A stretch of 6,192 bases of DNA from Flavobacteriaceae bacterium. Lineage in GTDB: Bacteria > Bacteroidota > Bacteroidia > Flavobacteriales > Flavobacteriaceae. The stretch lies in NCBI GenBank assembly GCA_002713705.1, contig PAUJ01000026.1, forward strand, positions 75,155-81,346, given 5' to 3'. Below, piece after piece: positions 1-6,192 of this stretch. The position numbers and the translations under genes were made by a program. A model generated the notes under the pieces. That model was not told where the DNA came from. It did not search any database and was given only the letters and a program-made list of their open reading frames with translations. Position 1 is the stretch's first letter. Each line of letters begins with the position of its first letter.

Positions 1-1
1 T

Positions 2-427
2 AAGTCTCAGTTTTCATTGGTCAAAGGGTATGATCTTATAAGGAACGAACCCTTGATAAATATGCCACCTGTAAATACAATTAACGAAATTATCTATCAA
101 AATATTCAATTTAGTAATTTGCGCATAGCATTGCAGAGTGAATACGTATTTCGTCAGAACGAATATCCCAACAACAATTTTGAAGTGTTTATACCGCAGA
201 CCGAAACAATAGAAATGGTTGACATTAGTACACCCCCCAATGCATACCATTTGATTAATTTTAACTCTAGTATTGATGTTAAGGTATCACAACATTCGGT
301 GCTTACACTAGGCTTTGGAGTATCCAACTTACTCAACACTTCCTATCGAAATTACCTAAACCGTTTTCGCTATTATGCTGACGATTTAGGCAGAAACTTT
401 TTATTAAATATCAAAATCAATTATTAA
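2..427 (+). CDS. TonB-dependent outer-membrane receptor, C-terminal end (partial)
   Basis: The reading frame is already open at base 2 and runs 141 codons to TAA at 425-427, so the start lies upstream of the window. The last 50 residues have the ending typical of TonB-dependent receptors: a strand reading LTLGFGVSNLLNTSY, then YLNRFRYYADDLGRN, and a final strand LLNIKINY ending in an aromatic residue, as expected for the closing strand of an outer-membrane beta-barrel recognised by the BAM machinery. Such receptors import iron chelates, haem, cobalamin, metals or glycans, powered by TonB-ExbB-ExbD. The plug domain, TonB box and most of the barrel lie outside the window, so the substrate cannot be assigned. 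The NLLN..Y..YLNR.R..ADD.GRN pattern resembles the siderophore/haem/vitamin-type receptors more than the SusC type; that is a judgement from memory. A lipoprotein gene follows after 18 bases, which suggests one operon. A TTG at 17 is not the true start. Confidence 0.9.
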   Translation, partial: KSQFSLVKGYDLIRNEPLINMPPVNTINEIIYQNIQFSNLRIALQSEYVFRQNEYPNNNFEVFIPQTETIEMVDISTPPNAYHLINFNSSIDVKVSQHSVLTLGFGVSNLLNTSYRNYLNRFRYYADDLGRNFLLNIKINY

Positions 428-445
428 TTTTTAAAACCAAAACAA

Positions 446-1000
446 ATGAAAAAAGTAAAATTTTTAACAATCTCAATTTTCGCAATCGCATTATTTGCTT
501 CATGTTCAGATGATGATGTCCCAGAACAGGTACTTCCACAAGAAGTAATTACCACTTTAAAGTTAACCCTTGAGCCCATCGGAGGCGGAACAGATATTGT
601 TTTAGAATATCGTGATTTAGATGCGGATGGCCCAAATCTCCCCGTTGTAGATGTTTCAGGTAATTTAGTTGCTGGAACTAGCTATAATGGTGCTATACTT
701 TTGTTAAATGAAACTGTAGATCCTTCTGAAAATGTTACTGAAGAAGTGGATGAAGAAGCTTTAGAACACCAGTTTTTTTATACTATCGGTGGTAACTTAG
801 ATGTAGCTACTGAATATGAAAACTTTGATGCTGATGGGAATCCTTTAGGAACACTGTTAATGCTTTCTACTGGTGAAGCAAGTTCAGGTACATTAACGTT
901 AACTCTTCGTCACGAACCAAATAAACCAAATACTGGTTTATCAGATGCAGGAGGAGAAACAGATATTGAAGTAACATTTAATGTGGCGGTTGTTGATTAG
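446..1000 (+). CDS. Acidic lipoprotein, probably surface-exposed, paired with the TonB-dependent receptor
   Basis: This 184-residue protein begins with a lipoprotein signal peptide: positive MKKVK, a hydrophobic core at residues 6-18, and a lipobox FASC with the lipid-bearing Cys at 20. CSDDD follows directly. Acidic residues at this place act as a lipoprotein export signal to the outer face of the outer membrane in studied Bacteroidota, so surface exposure is inferred. The mature part (about 165 residues) is acidic and reads as beta-strands. It contains two calcium-loop-like motifs, DLDADG (57-62) and NFDADG (126-131), and an internal similarity: TLKLTLEP..GGGTDIVLEY (37-55) against TLTLTLRHEP..GGETDIEVTF (149-178). 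I recall similar flavobacterial lipoproteins beside TonB-dependent receptors, sometimes labelled 'type 1 periplasmic binding fold', although this protein looks too short for that fold. A role in substrate capture for the upstream receptor is inferred from the 18-base gap. The ATG at 446 has an A-rich leader and places the signal peptide correctly. Confidence 0.85.
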   Translation: MKKVKFLTISIFAIALFASCSDDDVPEQVLPQEVITTLKLTLEPIGGGTDIVLEYRDLDADGPNLPVVDVSGNLVAGTSYNGAILLLNETVDPSENVTEEVDEEALEHQFFYTIGGNLDVATEYENFDADGNPLGTLLMLSTGEASSGTLTLTLRHEPNKPNTGLSDAGGETDIEVTFNVAVVD

Positions 1001-1192
1001 TAAACACACATGTCATCTATAAAATATTATTTGCTTAATTGCAGTTGGTTAGTTATTATTAAAAAAAAGAGCATAACTTTATGGATTATGCTCTTTTTAA
1101 ATAATAACTTAAATGTAAAATCAAATACAATACTCTTTAGTTAATAATAAGCAAAAAAGTACCGTGTTTTTTTTAAAATAAAAACAAAATTA
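1001..1192. other. Convergent intergenic region
   Basis: This is 192 bases of AT-rich DNA between the stop of the lipoprotein gene and the stop of clpC. Apart from the bidirectional terminator hairpin at 1051-1109 I see no gene, promoter or repeat I can support. Confidence 0.8.
1051..1109. terminator. Bidirectional intrinsic terminator between the lipoprotein gene and clpC
   Basis: An inner stem pairs 1064-1076 (AAAAAGAGCATAA) with 1086-1098 (TTATGCTCTTTTT), 13 base pairs around a 9-base loop. An outer stem pairs 1051-1060 (AGTTATTATT) with 1100-1109 (AATAATAACT), 10 perfect base pairs, separated from the inner stem by a small AAA/A internal loop. Read on the plus strand, the GC-containing stem GAGCATAA is followed by five T; read on the minus strand it is followed by eight T. 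It can therefore end the receptor-lipoprotein transcript and, probably more strongly, the clpC transcript. Its place between two convergent genes fits. Confidence 0.85.
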
Positions 1193-3745
1193 TTATTCAC
1201 CAGCCTTTTGCTTTTTTTTAGTGATTTTAATAATTAATTCATTTGTTTTTTTATTTAAATCTATCGAAATACTATCACCTTCTTTTAGTTTTGAATTAAT
1301 AATTTCTTCAGCTAAGGAATCTTCAATATATTTCTGAATAGCTCTTTTTAATGGCCTTGCACCATACTTTTTATCAAAACCTTTATCGGCTATATAGTCT
1401 TTAGCGGTCTCAGAAAGTTTTAAAGCATAACCTAATCCATCAATTCTGTTGTATAATTTCGTTAATTCAATATCAATAATTTTATGAATATGTTCTCTCG
1501 ACAGAGCATTAAATACCACAACATCATCAATTCTATTTAAAAACTCCGGTGCAAACGTTTTCTTCAATGCATTTTCAATAACACTTTTAGCATGAGAATC
1601 TTCTTGATTAGATTTAGCTGCAGTGCCAAAGCCAACACCTTGTCCAAAATCTTTTAACTGGCGAGAGCCAATATTAGAAGTCATTATTATTATAGTATTT
1701 CTAAAATCAATTTTTCTTCCCAAACTATCGGTTAAAAATCCATCATCTAAAACTTGGAGCATCATGTTAAATACATCGGGATGTGCTTTTTCAATTTCAT
1801 CAAGTAATACTATTGAATATGGTTTTCTCCTAACCTTTTCAGTTAATTGCCCACCTTCTTCATATCCAACATAACCTGGAGGGGCACCAACCAATCGAGA
1901 TATTGCAAATTTTTCCATGTATTCGCTCATGTCAATTCGAATTAAAGCATTTTCTGAATCAAAAAGTTCCTGTGCCAATACTTTAGCTAACTGAGTTTTA
2001 CCAACTCCAGTTTGACCTAGAAATATAAAAGAACCAATAGGTTTGTTTGGATCTTTTAAACCAGCTCGATTACGTTGAATTGCTTTAGTTATTTTCTTAA
2101 TAGCTTCATCTTGTCCGATTACTTTTCCTTTAATTCTATCAGGTAAAGCAGCTAATTTTAAACTTTCTGTTTGTGCTATTCTGTTTACGGGAACACCAGT
2201 CATCATAGAAATAACTTCAGCAACATTTGCTTCAGAGACTGTTTCTCTGTGTAATTTCGATTCTTGTTCCCAAGTTTCTTGTTCTACAGTAAGTTCTTTT
2301 TCTAAATTTTTTTCATCATCTCTTAATTTAGCCGCTTCTTCGTATTTTTGTTTTTTAACAACAGAATTCTTTAATTCTCTAACCTCTTCAAGTTGTTTTT
2401 CAATTTCTAATATTCTATCTGGAACAAGTATGTTAGTAATGTGAACTCTTGAACCTGCCTCATCTAATGCGTCTATCGCTTTATCTGGTAAAAATCGTTC
2501 CGTCATATAGCGATTGGTTAACTTTACACAAGCCCTAATTGCTTCATCTGTGTAGGTAACATTGTGATGAATTTCGTATTTGTCCTTGATATTTTGAAGA
2601 ATTTCTATAGATTCTTCCACAGAAGTAGGTTCTACTATTACTTTTTGAAAACGTCTTTCTAAAGCACCATCTTTTTCAATATATTGTCGATATTCATCAA
2701 GTGTTGTAGCACCAATACATTGCAATTCCCCTCTAGCTAAGGCGGGTTTAAACATATTAGAAGCATCTAAAGATCCAGTTGCTCCACCGGCACCAACAAT
2801 CGTATGTATTTCATCTATAAAAAGAATAATGTCATCATTCTTTTCAATTTCATTCATTACAGCTTTCATTCTTTCTTCAAACTGTCCACGGTATTTTGTT
2901 CCGGCTACTAAACTTGCTAAATCAAGAGTAACTACCCGTTTATCAAATAAAATACGAGATACTTTTCTTTGAACTATACGCAATGCTAATCCTTCAACAA
3001 TTGCAGATTTTCCAACACCAGGTTCACCAATTAATAACGGATTGTTCTTTTTTCTTCTACTTAAAATTTGAGAAACACGTTGTATTTCGCCTTCTCGACC
3101 AACTACAGGATCTAATTTACCCTCAGTAGCAAGGAATGTCAAATCTCTACCAAAGTTATCTAAAACTGGAGTTTTTGACTTTTTATTGGCCTTGTTTGTA
3201 CTACCTGAAAATAAATTATCCTTACCAGATTCTTCGGCTGGTAAATCTTCATCGTTTGGAAACGATTCAGATCTTGTTTTATCTACATAATCTTCATCAC
3301 TTGATATTAGTAGTTTAAATTCATTTTTTACTATATCATAGTCTATTTTCATTTTATTTAATAGCTTAGTAGTTGGATCGTTTTCATTTCTTAGAATGCA
3401 TAATAGTAAATGTGCAGTATTTATAGAAGAACTTTGAAATAATTTTGCTTCCAAAAAAGTAGTTTTGAGTGCTCTTTCTGCTTGACGTGTTAAATGAAGA
3501 TTTTTTTTATCATTTTCATTTGAGGCAGTATGAGGATTTGCAGGAATAAGTATTTCGACTTTTCTACGTAGATAATTTAAATCAATATCTAGTGTATTTA
3601 AAATTGAAAGAGCTTTACCATTTCCATCTCGAAGCAAACCTAGCATTAAATGTTCAGTGCCTATAAATTCGTGTCCTAGTCTCAGTGCTTCTTCTTTACT
3701 GTAAGCAATTACATCTTTTACTCTTGGTGAAAAATTATCATCCAT
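1193..3745 (-). CDS. clpC: ClpC, AAA+ unfoldase subunit of the ClpCP protease
   Basis: This complete 850-residue Hsp100 protein unfolds substrates with ATP and feeds them to the ClpP peptidase in the cytoplasm. Domains in order: two Clp_N repeats (about 1-145); an acidic/Ser/Lys-rich linker (about 148-198); AAA1 with Walker A GEPGVGKS (240-247), pore loop KYRGQFE (Tyr285), Walker B IILFIDE (306-312) and ALERRF arginines (364-365); a short middle domain with a UVR motif (about 448-483); and AAA2 with Walker A GQTGVGKT (577-584), pore loop GYVG (Tyr625), Walker B SIVLLDE (644-650), LNRID arginine finger (Arg738) and sensor-2 GARPLKR (795-801). The VGFG loop (704-707) matches the ClpP-docking tripeptide loop. 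The UVR motif, the short middle domain and VGFG separate it from the disaggregase ClpB. All key residues are present. The ATG at 3745 gives a full first Clp_N repeat and follows an A-rich leader. It is divergent from gyrA and ends at a strong hairpin. I see no CIRCE operator upstream. Confidence 0.97.
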   Translation of the reverse strand: MDDNFSPRVKDVIAYSKEEALRLGHEFIGTEHLMLGLLRDGNGKALSILNTLDIDLNYLRRKVEILIPANPHTASNENDKKNLHLTRQAERALKTTFLEAKLFQSSSINTAHLLLCILRNENDPTTKLLNKMKIDYDIVKNEFKLLISSDEDYVDKTRSESFPNDEDLPAEESGKDNLFSGSTNKANKKSKTPVLDNFGRDLTFLATEGKLDPVVGREGEIQRVSQILSRRKKNNPLLIGEPGVGKSAIVEGLALRIVQRKVSRILFDKRVVTLDLASLVAGTKYRGQFEERMKAVMNEIEKNDDIILFIDEIHTIVGAGGATGSLDASNMFKPALARGELQCIGATTLDEYRQYIEKDGALERRFQKVIVEPTSVEESIEILQNIKDKYEIHHNVTYTDEAIRACVKLTNRYMTERFLPDKAIDALDEAGSRVHITNILVPDRILEIEKQLEEVRELKNSVVKKQKYEEAAKLRDDEKNLEKELTVEQETWEQESKLHRETVSEANVAEVISMMTGVPVNRIAQTESLKLAALPDRIKGKVIGQDEAIKKITKAIQRNRAGLKDPNKPIGSFIFLGQTGVGKTQLAKVLAQELFDSENALIRIDMSEYMEKFAISRLVGAPPGYVGYEEGGQLTEKVRRKPYSIVLLDEIEKAHPDVFNMMLQVLDDGFLTDSLGRKIDFRNTIIIMTSNIGSRQLKDFGQGVGFGTAAKSNQEDSHAKSVIENALKKTFAPEFLNRIDDVVVFNALSREHIHKIIDIELTKLYNRIDGLGYALKLSETAKDYIADKGFDKKYGARPLKRAIQKYIEDSLAEEIINSKLKEGDSISIDLNKKTNELIIKITKKKQKAGE

Positions 3746-3832
3746 ATTTTTTATTGTGAATATAAACTACTAAAAATTTAAGCAGTGTGAAATTTAACAT
3801 AATTTAATCGACCTTGCATTTGTCAATTTGTT

Positions 3833-3839
3833 CCTCCTT
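3833..3839 (-). promoter_or_regulatory. Shine-Dalgarno-like AAGGAGG in the clpC leader
   Basis: The minus strand reads AAGGAGG, a full complement of the 16S rRNA anti-Shine-Dalgarno core, 87 bases before the clpC ATG and so too far to serve clpC itself. It stands 6 bases before a TTG (10-codon frame ending at 3794) and 13 bases before an ATG (13-codon frame, 3778-3819). Genes in this phylum seldom use such sites, and none of the start codons visible in this window has one. It may be a chance match, a leader-peptide ribosome site or part of a leader RNA structure. Confidence 0.25.
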
Positions 3840-3867
3840 AATTAATTATAAATGTCAAAGGTTTTTA

Positions 3868-3875
3868 CAAATATA
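3868..3875 (-). promoter_or_regulatory. Candidate -7 element of the clpC promoter
   Basis: Read on the minus strand this is TATATTTG, an exact match to the Bacteroidota -7 consensus TAnnTTTG. It would start transcription near 3862, giving a clpC leader of about 115 bases. No TTTG -33 element lies at the usual distance; the nearest TTG is 29 bases upstream (3905-3907). A weaker alternative is TTG at 3824-3826, 22 bases, then TATGTTAA (3794-3801). The true clpC start point is therefore uncertain. Confidence 0.35.
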
Positions 3876-4109
3876 GTAATAAAAAAGCTCCTTTTTAATG
3901 AATGCAATAGCCTTTAATAAAACTTTAATACAGTTAATATTTTTATTAGGCGGCGTTGATATAATCGTTTTATTGTTTAAAATTAACTCCTTTTAATCAA
4001 TAATGAAAAACCACACAATCAGAAAAATATTTTTTTAATTATAGATCCATACAATTTAATAGAAAATAATCAAAAAACTACTTTATAATTTAAACATAAA
4101 AGACGATAG

Positions 4110-4144
4110 TTATTAACGGTTTCGCCTTTATTTTTTGTTAATAA
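4110..4144. repeat. Inverted repeat just upstream of the gyrA promoter
   Basis: TTATTAAC at 4110-4117 and its exact reverse complement GTTAATAA at 4137-4144 flank a 19-base spacer. The right arm ends 11 bases before the gyrA -33 element, a place where a regulator could bind. The arms are 8 bases and AT-rich, and such pairs arise easily by chance in this DNA. Confidence 0.3.
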
Positions 4145-4155
4145 AATAGTAATTT

Positions 4156-4184
4156 TTTGAACTGTTTTTATGCTATTAAATTTG
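4156..4184 (+). promoter_or_regulatory. gyrA promoter, Bacteroidota type
   Basis: TTTG at 4156-4159 is followed after 17 bases by TAAATTTG at 4177-4184, an exact match to TAnnTTTG. The spacing lies at the short end of the range known for Flavobacterium promoters. Transcription would begin near 4190, giving a leader of roughly 50 bases before the gyrA ATG at 4241. The leader has no Shine-Dalgarno site and is A/T-rich directly before the start. Confidence 0.65.
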
Positions 4185-4240
4185 CAATTAATGTATCTTG
4201 CTTTTTTAAGAATTGTAATTTAAAATAAAAGAATTTATAT

Positions 4241-6192
4241 ATGGCTGAAGGCGAAAAATTAATCCCTATTAACATTGAGGATGAAATGAAATCAGCTTAC
4301 ATTGATTATTCAATGTCAGTAATAGTTTCACGTGCATTACCAGATGTAAGAGATGGTATGAAACCCGTACACAGACGTGTTTTATTTGGAATGCACGAAT
4401 TAGGTATTAGAGCTACAGGCGCTCACAAAAAATCTGCAAGAATCGTTGGGGAAGTTTTGGGTAAATATCATCCACATGGAGATACTTCTGTTTATGATGC
4501 AATGGTTAGAATGGCTCAAGAATGGAGTTTGCGTTATATGTTAGTTGATGGACAAGGGAATTTTGGTTCTATTGATGGTGACAGTCCGGCAGCAATGCGT
4601 TATACAGAAGCAAGAATGCAGAAGATTTCTGAAGATATGCTAGCTGATATTGACAAAGATACAGTTGATCATAAACTCAACTTTGATGATACTTTAAATG
4701 AACCTACCGTGCTACCAACTCGTGTTCCTGGTTTGTTAATTAATGGAGCTTCGGGTATTGCTGTTGGTATGGCAACTAATATGCCTCCACATAACCTTAC
4801 TGAAGTAATAGGAGGTACCATTGCATACATTGAAGATAATGATATAGATATCGATGGATTAATGGAGTATATAAAAGCACCAGATTTTCCAACAGGAGGG
4901 GTAATTTATGGTTATGAAGGCGTAAAAGATGCTTTTCATACAGGTAGAGGAAAAATTGTAATGCGTGCAAAAGCTTCTTTCGATGAAGTTAGTGGTAAAG
5001 AATGCATTATTGTTTCTGAAATTCCATACCAAGTAAATAAGGCAGATATGATTAAGAAGACTGCCGATTTAGTAAATGAAAAAAAGATTGAAGGTATTTC
5101 TAACATTCGTGATGAGTCCGATAGAAATGGTATGCGAATTGTATACATTCTAAAACGTGATGCAATCCCGAATATCGTTTTAAATATGTTGTTCAAATAC
5201 ACTGCATTGCAATCAAGTTTTAGTGTTAACAATATTTGTTTAGTCAATGGAAGACCACGTTTATTAAATGTTAAAGAGTTAATACATTATTTTGTAGAAC
5301 ACCGTCATGAAGTGGTGGTAAGACGTACTGAATACCTTTTAAGAAAAGCAGAAGAACGAGCACATATTTTAGAGGGGTTAATTATTGCATCCGATAATAT
5401 TGATGAAGTAATTCGATTGATTAGGTCTTCTAAAAATGCTGACGAAGCAAAAGCACGATTAATAGAAGCTTTTAAACTATCAGAGATTCAAGCAAAAGCA
5501 ATTGTTGAAATGCGACTTCGTCAATTGACAGGACTAGAACAAGATAAATTACGTTCTGAGTTTGAAGATTTAATGAAAACCATTCAGGGTTATAGAGATA
5601 TTTTAGCTAGTAAAGAGCTTAGAATGGCTATCATTAAAGAGGAATTAGAAGAAATTAGAGAAAAATATGGTGATGAGCGTCGTTCTGTAATAGAGTATGC
5701 GGGTGGAGATGTAAGCATTACTGATTTAATACCTGATGAAAAAGTAGTAATAACCATATCTCATGCAGGCTATATTAAACGAACTTCATTAACTGAATAC
5801 AAAAAACAAAACAGAGGAGGAGTAGGGGCAAAAGCAACTTCGACACGTAATGAGGATTTCTTAGAACATTTGTTTGTTGGAACAAATCATCAATACATGC
5901 TTTTCTTTACTCAAACTGGAAAATGTTTCTGGATGCGAGTTTTTGAAATTCCTGAAGGAACTAGGACATCTAAAGGTAGGGCTATTCAAAACCTAATTAA
6001 TATTGGAAGTGATGACAAAGTGAAAGCATTTATTTGTACTCAAGATCTAAAAGACGAAGATTACATAAATAGCCATTATGTAATAATGGCTACTAAAAAA
6101 GGGCAAGTTAAGAAAACACCTTTAGAACAATACTCTCGTCCAAGAACTAATGGTATAAATGCAATTACTATCAAAGAAGGTGATGAATTACT
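4241..6192 (+). CDS. gyrA: DNA gyrase subunit A, N-terminal 650 codons (cut by window end)
   Basis: GyrA forms the A2B2 gyrase with GyrB and introduces negative supercoils by passing one DNA duplex through a double-strand break in another. The frame opens with MAEGEKLIPINIEDEM and shows the conserved SYMSVI-like YSMSVIVSRALPDVRDG (23-39), the quinolone-region motif KYHPHGDTSVYD (75-86) and the catalytic Tyr121 in AAMRYTEAR. The tower and coiled-coil part follow (about 330-480), with LRQLTGLE at 426-433. The C-terminal beta-pinwheel starts near 490. The GyrA box QNRGGVG (523-529) identifies gyrase rather than topoisomerase IV ParC. The frame is still open at 6192, with about 190-200 residues missing judged from the usual family length of about 840-860. 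At the position of E. coli Ser83 there is Thr82, and at Asp87 there is Asp86. The ATG at 4241 lies about 50 bases after a good promoter. No frameshift is seen. Confidence 0.98.
   Translation, partial: MAEGEKLIPINIEDEMKSAYIDYSMSVIVSRALPDVRDGMKPVHRRVLFGMHELGIRATGAHKKSARIVGEVLGKYHPHGDTSVYDAMVRMAQEWSLRYMLVDGQGNFGSIDGDSPAAMRYTEARMQKISEDMLADIDKDTVDHKLNFDDTLNEPTVLPTRVPGLLINGASGIAVGMATNMPPHNLTEVIGGTIAYIEDNDIDIDGLMEYIKAPDFPTGGVIYGYEGVKDAFHTGRGKIVMRAKASFDEVSGKECIIVSEIPYQVNKADMIKKTADLVNEKKIEGISNIRDESDRNGMRIVYILKRDAIPNIVLNMLFKYTALQSSFSVNNICLVNGRPRLLNVKELIHYFVEHRHEVVVRRTEYLLRKAEERAHILEGLIIASDNIDEVIRLIRSSKNADEAKARLIEAFKLSEIQAKAIVEMRLRQLTGLEQDKLRSEFEDLMKTIQGYRDILASKELRMAIIKEELEEIREKYGDERRSVIEYAGGDVSITDLIPDEKVVITISHAGYIKRTSLTEYKKQNRGGVGAKATSTRNEDFLEHLFVGTNHQYMLFFTQTGKCFWMRVFEIPEGTRTSKGRAIQNLINIGSDDKVKAFICTQDLKDEDYINSHYVIMATKKGQVKKTPLEQYSRPRTNGINAITIKEGDEL

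Larger units (their letters stand above)
3746..4240. other. Divergent clpC-gyrA intergenic region
   Basis: These 495 bases are very AT-rich and hold the promoters of both flanking genes. I can support a gyrA promoter (4156-4184), a weaker clpC -7 candidate (3868-3875), a Shine-Dalgarno-like site on the minus strand (3833-3839) and an inverted repeat (4110-4144). No open frame of 60 codons or more lies wholly inside. Two very short frames are possible but unproven: 32 codons on the plus strand (3898-3996, hydrophobic) and 13 codons on the minus strand (3778-3819). I see no tRNA, other recognisable RNA gene or mobile-element end. Confidence 0.75.

Noticed and set aside
14..339. Two minus-strand open frames antisense to the TonB-dependent receptor end
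   Set aside because: Both overlap the receptor frame, which has clear family features; the antisense products show none.
1149..1174. A-run and T-run around GTACCGTG as a second terminator
   Set aside because: The central bases do not pair, so only an A/T stem remains, too weak for termination.
1143..1197. Inverted repeat AATAATAA / TTATTATT before the clpC stop
   Set aside because: Both 8-base arms are pure AT in low-complexity DNA, with a 39-base spacer, and the right arm runs into the clpC coding end; not distinguishable from chance.
1623..1874. Plus-strand 83-codon open frame inside clpC
   Set aside because: It lies wholly antisense to the strongly conserved AAA2 domain of clpC, has no recognisable motif, and is explained by the coding constraint on the other strand.
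3136..3318. Plus-strand 60-codon open frame inside clpC
   Set aside because: It is antisense to the clpC linker and the start of AAA1; low-complexity composition and no start signal.
1193..3745. Assignment of the AAA+ gene as clpB or clpA
   Set aside because: The long coiled-coil middle domain of ClpB is missing, a short UVR-bearing middle domain is present, and the VGFG ClpP-docking loop is intact. ClpA lacks the UVR motif.
3882..3896. Small hairpin AAAAAG-CTC-CTTTTT as a terminator or operator
   Set aside because: The stem has only one G-C pair and a 3-base loop; in this AT-rich region it is expected by chance.
3746..3900. Heat-shock operator (CIRCE or CtsR-like) upstream of clpC
   Set aside because: I looked for TTAGCACTC-N9-GAGTGCTAA and for the CtsR heptad repeat and found neither, even as a degenerate form.
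4936..5247. Minus-strand 103-codon open frame inside gyrA
   Set aside because: It is antisense to conserved GyrA sequence, with no domain or promoter of its own.

Overview
The window looks like chromosomal DNA from a member of the Bacteroidota, most likely a Flavobacteriaceae species. It is strongly AT-rich, the genes start behind A-rich leaders rather than Shine-Dalgarno sites, and a lipoprotein carries a CSDDD start of the Bacteroidota surface-export type. A promoter of the TTTG / TAnnTTTG class also sits ahead of gyrA. The gyrA and clpC proteins read as the Bacteroidota versions of these housekeeping genes.

Layout. (1) Positions 2-427, plus strand: the last 141 residues of an outer-membrane TonB-dependent receptor. 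(2) Positions 446-1000, plus strand, 18 bases later and so probably co-transcribed: a 184-residue acidic lipoprotein, probably surface-exposed. (3) Positions 1001-1192: a short convergent intergenic region holding a long hairpin that can terminate transcription from both sides. (4) Positions 1193-3745, minus strand: a complete clpC, the double-AAA+ unfoldase of the ClpCP protease. (5) Positions 3746-4240: a 495-base, very AT-rich divergent intergenic region with a well-matched gyrA promoter, a weaker clpC promoter candidate, an unusual Shine-Dalgarno-like sequence in the clpC leader, and an inverted repeat. (6) From 4241 to the window end, plus strand: the first 650 codons of gyrA, cut by the window edge.

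How the genes relate. The receptor and lipoprotein probably form one uptake unit: a TonB-driven outer-membrane channel with a lipoprotein partner that may help capture the substrate outside the cell. The substrate cannot be read from the sequence. clpC (protein quality control) and gyrA (DNA supercoiling) are independent housekeeping genes sharing a divergent promoter region. I see no mobile element, CRISPR array, tRNA, rRNA or defence system. The least-described item is the lipoprotein, with its two DxDxDG-like loops and internal repeat; the rest of the window is ordinary core genome.
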